From: Tubulanus polymorphus
Lineage: Eukaryota > Nemertea > Palaeonemertea > Tubulaniformes > Tubulanidae
Assembly: GCF_964204645.1 (NCBI RefSeq)
Contig: NC_134029.1
Span: 1,249,001 to 1,313,000, forward strand
Length of the DNA: 64,000 nt
Direction: 5' to 3'
The position numbers and the translations under genes are program-made. The stretch's first letter is position 1. Each line of letters begins with the position of its first letter. Shown here piece by piece: positions 46,768-56,475 of the stretch. A model generated the notes under the pieces. That model had not been told where the DNA came from and made no database searches. It saw only the letters and a list, made by a program, of their open reading frames with translations.

Positions 46768-48162
46768 ATAAACTACCGGTACCCTTCTTCCGGGTTTCTC
46801 AACATTTAAATTCAAATGACCCTGCAGTAAAAGCTTCTTGTTGAAAAGGGCAGAAATATGTGACGTTTGTGCGATTAAATGTCTGATACTTACAATTTGT
46901 CTCTCTTCAACAGCTACAGGAACAATAAATTAGATGAATTGAGCGGACACCGGGGGCTGACTGCTGAATTAAAATATAAAAATATGCATTACATGGGTAA
47001 CAGAAAGAGCTGACTGATATTTATCACACATAGCCTAATAGCAGCCATTGTTTAAGGGAAATTATTCAGTAATCTGTTGGTGGTTTAGTTTCGCGACGGA
47101 TATTTTCACATAAGCCCATCAAAAGCTTACCAATGATTAGTCAACTAACTAGTATCTAGCAGGTGTTCCTGAAACCAGGGGAACCTAACCCCGGGGAAGG
47201 TGGGCAAATCAGACGGCAGTACGGTTAGTTACCAGCCCGGGCCAATTGCTCAAAGGTTGGTTCAAGATAACAGCTGATAAACACTAGTGGTAACTCTAAC
47301 TAATCTTTGAGAAACTACTTGTCCTGCTGGTTACTGACTCACTGTCTGTTGCTGTGTTGTGTGTCAGGGGACCAGTGTTCTGATAGGGTCCTCCTAATTA
47401 CCGAGATGATGCAATTTACCGAGATGAAATGAAGTGGGCCTATAGCATTTTTGTTAATTTCTTAACCGTTTTAACACTTGAAATCATGTTATATCAGTAA
47501 TAAATACCTTCTCGAGTCATATTTTACGTATTTTGCCAGATATTTTGTAGAAAAAATATTGACTTCAAGTTCATCATCTGGGTTACCAATAAATTCCGTT
47601 GAATTTGATTCTGATACGCTTTTTATTAAGGATTACAGAAGAACATTGTGCCAAGCTCTTATAGTGTTCAAGCAGAACTTTCGAATTTGTGATACAATGA
47701 TTTGAAGACTACCTGCGTCTGAAGTGAGGTGTGAGGAGTGTCATATACAAACCCGGAACCGAACTGACTGAGGTTTGTGATCTTTGTTTTGTTTTCGATT
47801 CCGATGTAAACACGAATAAACATATTCTCATCATTTCCAAGTAGTCTAATAAGTAGCTACTACACTAACATTCATAGACGCTAAACTTACTGTATAAAAA
47901 CGAGGTAATTAATTCAGATTATATCAAACTTTCGCCTTTCTTAACGCAAGAGGCTATATTTCTAGAGAAGGGACAACCGATAAATATGGAAAGCTGTCTC
48001 TTACAGAGGTGACTGAAGTGGCAATAAAGAATTGAATTGAATTGTCCTCTGAGTCTGAGTTCGAGTTCCTCTAATCGGATTGACCCTGACAATTAAAAAT
48101 CAATTAATTACACAGTGCCTATCTAATTCATGAATCATTTAGATTTTATTTAGTTATAGGAT

Positions 48163-48373
48163 AATGCCTGAGGCTTTATTTAACCGTTTAAAGGACTATT
48201 ATGTGGACAGCACAACATGCCTACTGCGACAATCATATCTATCTTATTCTTATTGTTATATTAAAGTAAAATGTTTATGTCTTGTAAATACTACTTGTAA
48301 ATATCACTCTGTACATCTCGACCCGAAAGGTGTGTATCAGTATAATAAAGAGTTTATTGAATTGAATTGAACT
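48163..48373 (+). mobile_element. LINE-like 3' end with ATTGA tail
   Basis: Non-coding segment ending AATAAAGAGTTTATTGAATTGAATTGAAC. Tails of (TTGAA)n are typical of some non-LTR retrotransposons. A shorter similar tail ends at about 48046. Confidence 0.4.
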
Positions 48374-48448
48374 GAATATTCGATACAGTCGCGAGGAAAT
48401 AGTAAACAACTTCGTTATATAAGAAAAATACTTCCGCGTTTGGTTTCA

Positions 48449-49386
48449 ATGTCGAATCAACAGCAGAAACTGATATATCTGAGGGGCTGGAGATATACAG
48501 CACTTGTCGGAGGATTGATTGGGTTAATAGGAACTGCTATGTATTTCACAGCTGTTGATCCGTACATCAACCCCAATAAATGGCGTAAGTTTTCTAAAAA
48601 AGTACTAATGTCTATTTATTAATTGATGAGACCTGTTTTTCTTGGATATTTTGCTTACTTTTTGGGGTACATACCTCATTTATGTCTTAACAGAATGCCA
48701 AAAATCGCGGACAACAACTGAATATCCGATATATTTCCAGTTCTGTACCAATTAGATGGATTGGCAAAAAGACTCCTTAAGTCCAGTTGAATGAGAGAGA
48801 AAATCCTCCATTTTGTCAAATTTCTTGGATTTGAACATTGTTACCATGCCTACGCCACCCTGATTTAGTTGTTGAGACCCCACAAGAAAAATAACTTCAT
48901 TTCGTAGGCATGGTGACAATGTAAAAATTCAAGAAATTTGACAAAATGGAGGATTTTCTCTCTCATTCAACTGGACTTAAGGAGTCTTTTTGCCAATCCA
49001 TCTAATTGGTACAGAACTGGAAATATATCGGATATTCAGTTGTTGTCCGCGATTTTTGGCATTCTGTTAAGACATAAATGAGGTATGTACCCCAAAAAGT
49101 AAGCAAAATATCCCAGAAAAACAGGTCTCATCAATTAATAAATAGACATTAGTTTTGACCTGACGGTGGCAGCACCTATCGGTAACGCGTTTTTTGTCTA
49201 ATTGTACTAGGATCAGTACAGAAAATTACTAGAAGAGATATCGATCAAGATGAAATACAGCCTGGAGGTAATTTGAATTGTAAAATTGATCATAAATGAT
49301 TTTCTTTGGTTTTGTCGTGTAAACGGTCTTGTTTTCTTAACACAGGAATGAGAGTCTGGAGTGATCCATTTCGAAAGAGAGAATGA
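48449..49386 (+). CDS. SMIM20: SMIM20 / MITRAC7 orthologue, cytochrome c oxidase assembly factor
   Basis: Exons 48449-48584, 49211-49267, 49346-49386; phases 1 and 1 close and give 77 aa (human 67). A single helix at about 17-34 (TALVGGLIGLIGTAMYFTAV) corresponds to the human [20 protein letters not shown] segment. The C-terminus reads GMRVWSDPFRKRE, matching the hallmark LKVWSDPFGRK ending. Between them, the stretch ITRRDIDQDEIQPG resembles RAGIVQEDVQPPG. In mammals the protein sits in the inner mitochondrial membrane, binds newly made COX1 and stabilises the MITRAC assembly intermediate; the vertebrate protein is also proposed as phoenixin precursor. Start chosen at ATG 48449 because it leads directly into the helix. 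Intron 1 (48585-49210) is almost entirely an inverted repeat, so the pre-mRNA should fold into a 250-bp hairpin between exons 1 and 2. Confidence 0.92.
48604..49153. repeat. 251-bp near-perfect inverted repeat inside SMIM20 intron 1
   Basis: Arms 48604-48854 and 48903-49153 are reverse complements with only a few mismatches; the loop is about 48 bp. Neither arm has a long ORF. It may be a foldback element or two head-to-head copies of one short element. Confidence 0.95.
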
Positions 49387-49657
49387 AGGAATCGTAAATT
49401 GAATTCAGCTATATCAGTAGTTTATTCATTGTGTGTTAGCAAAAAACGATTTTTTTGTAATTTTTTTCATGTAAATAAAAATGTACATAGTGATAGCATA
49501 TAATTGTAATGTTCTGCTGACTGTAGTTCTTCTGATTAGTTGGAGAGTGCCTGGATGTTTGGATAGAGAAAAGCATCAAACCAACAACAAAAAAACGATA
49601 TTCTTAGTATGGACTTTCCTAAATTTACACGATGATGTACCGTCTAATCCAGTATGG

Positions 49658-49796
49658 AAGCCCCTAGGTGACATGGGATAATTTTTTTCACAATTTCGAC
49701 TTATTATGTCAAATTTCGAGATAATAAGTCGAAATTTGACATAATAAGTCGAAATTGTGAAAAAATTATCTCGTACATGTCACCTAGGGGCTTTCG
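49658..49796. mobile_element. Palindromic MITE-like element
   Basis: About 139 bp, almost fully self-complementary, with ends AAGCCCCTAGGTGACATG and CATGTCACCTAGGGGCTTT and a core of repeated AATTTCGACTTATTATGTC. Lies about 270 bp downstream of SMIM20. Non-coding. Confidence 0.8.
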
Positions 49797-50252
49797 TAAG
49801 TACCGGTATCAAAATTAAAGGAAATAATGTGCTTTTCAAATGAATTAGGAGTGGCAAGCATGAAGTTTCTGGCGGGATTTCGGATGATGCTTCAAGTAAT
49901 TAAAAACAGCCTAATATGTCTCCCGGCCTCATCAATGGAATCAGGGAAGTGTCTCTCATTATACACTTCCCTAATTGAACCAAGAAGTTTTTTTAATTGA
50001 AAACTCGGGATCTCCGTGATAACCGTATGAATGATGATTAATCACGAGATGGTAGTGCCAGGGTTTTCCCTAATGACTCAAATAGCACTTTCCACGTGCA
50101 TGGTGTGAACTACACGTTTTTTTACCAGGCGGCGGCTAAATTCGGAGAGGGAAGCTGTTGGGAATCAAGTAATTTATTTTATGGCCTTAATAAAGTTCCA
50201 CGATATTGTATAGCTGGCTACACTGGCGCGTATTCAACCCAGTGGAACCTTC

Positions 50253-50260
50253 TATATAAG
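50253..50260 (+). promoter_or_regulatory. TATA box of the candidate tandem-exon transcript
   Basis: TATATAAG, with a likely start of transcription about 25-30 bp downstream near 50285. It precedes the exon-like array at 51.4-54.5 kb and an ATG at 50411 that opens a hydrophobic leader-like stretch (MLPWILLLAIFAALPLLLLF). Confidence 0.35.
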
Positions 50261-50619
50261 CTCTCAATGTAAATCCATTCCATAGAGACACAATTGCGGC
50301 TATTCAGAGTTGTTGATATCATTTATACGGGCTATTGAATACGTCACCGGCTGACCACGGTGTACACAAGCATAGACCATTCACCTCCGCTCTCTCACAC
50401 TGTGCAGACATGCTACCGTGGATTCTCCTCCTGGCGATTTTCGCTGCGCTCCCGCTCCTGCTCCTGTTCCTGCTTCCTGAGGAACGACGTCTTTATGTTT
50501 TATGTGTTACTGTTCGTCTCTGTGCTGTCCTGTACTGTTCCGTGTTTATTAACCCGTTCTTTTTTGCAGGTTCTAACCCGTTTTATTTTTCAGGGCCGAT
50601 TTCTCTGTCGAATTTCAAT

Positions 50620-50800
50620 GTTTTCAGGAACAAAACTAATGTCCGAAAGCGTCGGCTCTCCTTCGCCGGTCACGTCTCGAGGATGTCAGACAAAGAGTCG
50701 GTCAGGAAATTCTGCCCTCTACGCGCCCTCATACGGAACACGAAAACCAGGATGACGAGGCCTCACTGCCCCCACCTATCTGCAAAGTGTGCTGAGTGAT
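50620..50800 (+). mobile_element. LINE reverse-transcriptase C-terminal fragment
   Basis: Reads RRLSFAGHVSRMSDKESVRK, the pattern that follows the RT domain at the C-terminus of RTE/Jockey-type non-LTR elements (xLxxAGHxxR). It is truncated; the RT core is absent. An inverted relative lies at 51230-51405. Confidence 0.6.
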
Positions 50801-51229
50801 GTCAATGACGGGCATATCTGTGAGATTGCACGGGATACAAATGGAGCGGTTATACTGGATTGTCACGCTACTAGCATTCATTGTGTCCTTGTGACCGCCC
50901 GGATGAGGGATGATTCTACTGTCACGCTCTTTGTTTCTGGTATTCTGAGTCGGCTGAGGGATGATTCTACTGTCACGCTCTTTGATTTCTAGTTTGAGTG
51001 CTAGTTTTCATTGTGTCCTTGTGACAACCCCGGTCAGTGGATGAAGTCTCTTGTCGGCTTGTGAGTGTTAGTTTCATTGTGTCCTTGTGACAACCCGGTC
51101 AGTGGATGAAGTCTCTTGTCACGCTTTTGAGTGCTAGTTGAGATCCTGAATCTCAACCCGGTCAAGCTGGTTGTACTGCGCTATTTGTGTTTCGTGCAAT
51201 TTTACAGGTGTGTCCGTTTCTGACGTCGC

Positions 51230-51405
51230 CCAGTACATCCTGCAGTTAGATGGGGAATGTGAGGCGTCGTCATCCTGGTTTTCGCATTCTGTGTGAGGGC
51301 GTGTAGAGGGCAGTATATTCCTGGCTGGCTCTTTGTCTGGTGTTCTCGGCATGTGACCGGCGACGGAGAGCTGAAAAGCTTTCGAACATTAGTTTTGTTC
51401 CGTAC
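51230..51405 (-). mobile_element. Inverted LINE C-terminal fragment
   Basis: Minus-strand copy of the element at 50620-50800 (LSVAGHMPRTPDKEPARNIL), diverged by substitutions and small indels. The two together form an inverted pair separated by about 430 bp. Confidence 0.6.
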
Positions 51406-54400
51406 CAGGTTTTCATCGCTCTTCTCTTTTTTTTTCATTTCAGGACTCCCAAGAAGTTGAAGAAGAAGATGGTAGAAGGCGACTACAGAAGATGCCGAAA
51501 AAAGAATAGTGAACTCCGCAATCTTGAAAGTTAAGTTGATTCACATATAAATTAGGATTAATGATGAAGAAATGTGTGACTACAAAATGTTTTTCTTTTT
51601 CTCAATTTCAGCTTCGACGACACCCAAGAAGACAAAGAAGTACTTCGATTTTGAAAAAAGATTAAGTAAAATCGACCGACGATCACGCAACTATATCTGT
51701 ACTTCGATTTCCAAAAAAAATTAGACAAAATTATCTTCATCCTTGTAAACTTTTGGACTACTTATATGAAAAAAAAGACCAAATATTGTAAAATTATCGA
51801 AAAAAAATGATGTAAATTCGACCGACGATCACATAACTATATCTGTACTTCGATTCCCGCCTGTTTCGCTCCTGGCAGGTGTATCACGATCGTAAGGGAC
51901 ACCAACTCAAAAGTCAAACGCGAGCTCATCAACTAAGATCTGCCGATTAGAGAACAGTGCACAGAAGGGGCCAATTTGGATGAAACTCAACCAACCAACT
52001 TAGGAGATCCTCCGATAATGAACCCAGCCATCATAAAAGGTAATTTGATATTTGATACGAACTTAGAACATTTTAACCGATACTGAACCCAGCAAACTTG
52101 AAATGTGATTGGCTGTTTGTTGGATATTCCGGAAATTCCGGGAACTTCTGATGTAATTGGGAAAGCCCATTGGGAAAACCCAATGTGGAACCCAAAACAA
52201 AATGGCGAGCATTTCATTCGACTAGGTATCGTATCGTAGGCTATTCTAGGTATATTATTTATGGAAATTATTATGATAAATTCTAAATGAAATATTTTGT
52301 CATTACAGGATATCTTCTTTTAATCATTGCAGCTTAATTTAAACTATAAGAAAAAAACCCAGCTTGAGATCAACTACTCGTCCAAAATCGACCAACTGGA
52401 ACAGCGCACAGATGAGGCCAGCTAACTAACCAACTAATAGGATAATCCCCGATAACCAAGCAATCATAAAAGGTAACTTGATATACATGGAATTATTTCG
52501 ATAAATTCTAAATGAAATATTTTGTCATTACAGGATATCTTCTTTTAATCATTGCAGCTAAATTTCAACTATAAGAAAAAACCCAGCTTGAGATCAACTC
52601 CTCTTCCAAAATCGACCAACTGGAACAGCGCACAGATGAGGCCAACTAACTGACCAACTAATAGGATAATCGCCAATAACCAAGCAATCATAAAAGGTAA
52701 CTTGATATACATGGAATTATTTCGATAAATTCTAAATGAAATATTTTGTCATTACAGGATATCTTCTTTTAATCATTGCAGCTAAATTTCAACAATGAGA
52801 AAAACCCAGTTTGAGATCAACTACTCATCCAAAATCGACCAACTGGAACAGGGCACAGATGAGGCCAATTAGAATCCAACTTTTCAACCAACAAACTTAA
52901 GATGATCCACGCCAATAACGAACCAAGCAATCATTAAAGGTAACTTGATATACATGAAATTATTTTGATTAATTCTAAATGAAATATTTTGTCATTACAG
53001 GATATCTTCTTTTAATCATTGCAGCTAAATTTCAACTATGAGAAAAACCCAGTTTGAGATCAACTACTCGTCCAAAATCGACCAACTGGAACAGGGCACA
53101 GATGAGGCCAACTAACTAACCAACTAATAGGATAATTGCTGATAACCAAGCAATCATAAAAGGTAACTTGATATACATGGAATTATTTCGATAAATTCTA
53201 AATGAAATAGTTTTCATTACAGGATATCTTCTTTTAATCATTGCAGCTAAATTTCAACTATAAGAAAAAACCCAGCTAAATTCAAACTCGTCCAAAATCG
53301 AAAAGCACAGATGAGGCCAACTAGAATCCAACTTATCAACAAACAAACTTAAGATGATCCACGCCGATTATGGACAAAGCAATCATTAAAGGTAACTTGA
53401 TATACATGGAATTATTTCGATAAATTCTAAATGAAATATTTTTTTCATTACAGGATATCTTCTTTTAATCATTGCAGCTAAATTTCAACAATGAGAAAAA
53501 CCCAGTTTGAGATCAACTACTCGTCCAAAATCGACCAACTGGAACAGGGCACAGATGAGGCCAACTAACTAACAAACTAATAAGATAATCGCTGATAACG
53601 ACCCAAGCATAAAAGGTAACTGGATATATGTGGAATTATGTCGATAAATTCTAAATGAATTCAACTATAAGAAAAAACCCAGCTTGAGATCAACTACTCG
53701 TCCAAAATCTACAAACTGGAACGGTGCACAGAAAAGATCAGAACTGAACCCAGCAATCTTTAAAGGTAAGTTGATATACATGAAATTACCTGTATATAGA
53801 AATTTCAGTCCTCATATGAACATCATTTCATAAGTGGCTATCATCAAAATCTATTTACCGGTCCACATGGCTGAACTTTTATCTTCACTAGTCTTAAACA
53901 GTGATGAACTAGTCCTACTACTGCAATTAATTATTGGGGTTTAAATCAGCAATTGACGTCAATGAATTTTACTTTGTGAAAAACAGGGTGGCTTGTAATT
54001 TTAAATGACATGTAAATTATGATAAATCTGTCTGAAATGTTTTGCTTTCTTCACTAATTTGTTTCAGCCAAACTACATCTCGGAAAAATTGGCCTGAAGA
54101 AGACACTCACAAGTAGATGAATACTGATCGACCCATTTTTAGAAGTTGAGGAGCCAGCAACGGATTAATCACTTAACGATGGATTCTTCTACAATCGGTG
54201 GTTGATTTCTATAAAACATTTTATCAGGAGCAGCAGAGACAAAAGTGTATCTTATAAACATTGATTCGAGCAGCAAAACTAATGGATTATTTCATAAACA
54301 CTGGATTCAGGATAAACATTTTTCTAAAAGCAGCTAAGACAATAGTGTATCTTATCAGGAGCAGCATAAACAATTGTGCATCTTATAAACAGTGAGATCC

Positions 54401-54565
54401 AGGAGCAGCGAAGACGATAGTGGACTTCTGAAGTAAAGACAGTATTGATTTTTTTTTACTTACCACCCTTTTTCGAACCAGTATGATGGATAATAAAGCG
54501 TATTTGAGGAAACTATTTTATGATGTGTTATGCAATGTGAGAGTCTAATAAAAGCTAAGCTCCAT

Positions 54566-56475
54566 TAATTCACGATATTGGTATTCGATCCTTGGTTAAT
54601 AGACGAGTCAATTTAGGTTAGTGACTAGGGGTAAATGGTCGCGTCGAGCGCCTAGTTTGGACTCGTAGGTCTGTTGAGTTAACTCCTCAACTGAGATATA
54701 GTTTCAACATGATATTGTGAGTTTAATCTTCGTGCTTACCATAGTTAAACAAAGTTAACCTTACGCTTTCCAGAGTGAGTGAATTTGTAGCTTAATGTTT
54801 TTATTTTGAACTGTTTTTAAATAACTCATTTTAGCAGGGTATAATTGTGTAAGAATAAAACGACATACACGTTCGTAGGATCTTCCAGTTTGAATTTGTG
54901 GTTTTTATGTTGGAGACTTTTTTGAACTGAGGGACTTCCTCGAGTACATAAATACCTGTCATTTAGGTATAAATATTGTTGCGGGGATAAAACGACATGT
55001 TCATGTCAATTATTCATAAAACACTGATTTATTCAGGTCCTATCGAATAAAGTTGAGCTTTGACAATTGAGATCTCAATCTCGATGTCATTTGAAAAGTT
55101 GACATGATAGATTCATATTTCATGAAATATAACAAAGTGTCGGTTATATTGACCTCATGAATTGTCAAATTCATAAGCTTAGACTTTCAGACTAGTCCAA
55201 CTTTCGGTGTTTTATGGATCAAAGTTTACAATTGTGTATTTTTATTTTCCTATTGATGCAAATTGTATAAATCAGCTGTAGTGGAAATGTATCGTAGATA
55301 AAGACTTCTAAATACCTTCAAAATCGACCAAGCTTTCAACTTTATGCAGTCGCCATCTATCCACGTTATCGTAACTAATACGTCAATGATCAAAGAAGTC
55401 CCACAATTGGAATTTTATATGAAATAATTTATTTAAACGTAACCACAACGTTTCGGCTAGTGGCTAACGGCCATCATCGGGTGGAATGAACAGAAAACAA
55501 GTAACGCAGCATATAAACTTACAGGACATAAACGAAAGCGATGTAAACAGCGAGAACGACTGTAAACCGAACAAGTGACAATTTAGTCTAGCACGGTACC
55601 TAGCTGTCGTTCCCCAAACACCTACGGGCTGAGCCGGTCACAACGACTGGTATTCAGACTAAAATGAAAACAACCAGGGGTGTACTGTAGAAACCACAAA
55701 TATTCTATGAACAGTTCACATCGAATACAAATTATGTAACTAAGTGAAGTAGACTGGGGGAGTAGAAGAGGGCGGGATAGATGCAGCGTGACATTTACCA
55801 AAATCTAGTAGAGTTGATATAATTTAATAGATAATAATTGATTTTGTGGAGATGGTAGATATTAAGCTGGATTTCGAAAGTTTACAAATAAGGGCTGATT
55901 AATCCACTATGTGTCTCTTATGGGTGTCTTCACATGGATAAATGAGTTTCGAACTCGGAGTCAAATTCTAAATGCGAAAGTCCATAAAAAGCCCCTCTCA
56001 TAAAAAACGAAGATTTGCAGTCAGTTATATCATTGGAATAAATCCTTTATTCATATCTCTCCCTAGGAGACCAGCTCCTAATGGTTAACAGTACATCTAC
56101 AAACTAAATCTACAATTTTACATCATTTCACTGATATCAATGCGACGTATGTTCATAATAAATGCATAAAATGAAAACACCTCAAATAGGCGTGCTTACT
56201 TTCATTCCTATATAAAATATGATTACATGTATCATCTAAATTTGTAAATGATTGATTAAAAAAAAAGATTCATTTAATTTATTAAAATGGAATGTTACAA
56301 TTCGAATGGCTGATTATAGGTAAATAACGCCAGGGTTTATAAAACGTTTAAAGATAATACAGATTAAGCAGACACGGCTGGAGTAGACCGGACCTGCAGA
56401 CACGGCTGGAGTAGACCGGACCTGCAGACACGGCTGGAGTAGACCGGACCTGCAGACACGAAAGTCCATCATAGC
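54566..56475. other. Intergenic stretch
   Basis: No gene. Contains a Penelope-like terminal motif at 55430-55490 and a 28-bp tandem repeat (three copies of AGACACGGCTGGAGTAGACC plus CGGACCTGC) at 56370-56460, which ends about 16 bp past the PIBF1 stop and may lie in its 3' UTR. Confidence 0.55.
55430..55490. mobile_element. Penelope-like element terminal motif
   Basis: The run AACCACAACGTTTCGGCTAG, then TGGCTAACGGCCATCATCGG, matches the style of the conserved end of Penelope-like retroelements (ACGTTTCGGC...CCATCATC). No GIY-YIG or RT frame is attached. Confidence 0.5.

Larger units (their letters stand above)
45687..48448. other. Intergenic stretch between NIPA and SMIM20
   Basis: No gene found. 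It holds the GAT microsatellite at 46600-46767 and two retroelement-like 3' ends with ATTGA tails at about 47935-48046 and 48163-48373 (each ends AATAAAG followed by ATTGAATTGAA). Confidence 0.55.
50285..54565 (+). ncRNA. Candidate spliced transcript with tandemly duplicated exons (lncRNA or microprotein host)
   Basis: Between a TATA box and AATAAA signals (54491, 54547) lie exon-like units bounded by matching signals: acceptor TTTTAATCATTGCAG and donor AAAG|GTAACTTG. Units: 52333-52472, 52558-52696, 52782-52940, 53025-53162, 53247-53391, 53478-53615. A divergent one ends at 52039, a truncated one at 53765, and a terminal exon begins at 54068 (TTTGTTTCAG). Units are 138-159 nt and the introns between them are 84-86 nt, near the minimum for animals, and nearly identical to each other. 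No frame stays open across units, so a long protein is excluded in this assembly; three units keep the same 25-codon ORF. Upstream acceptors at about 51443 and 51612 start exons with related CCCAAGAAG sequences. A decayed transposon-like satellite is the alternative. No expression evidence. Confidence 0.35.

Noticed and set aside
46570-46815. Poly-Ile/Thr frame
   Set aside because: Translation of a GAT microsatellite.
50335-50799. 154-codon frame as a complete gene
   Set aside because: Its second half is a LINE C-terminal fragment; only the hydrophobic leader part is kept as a possible exon in findings.
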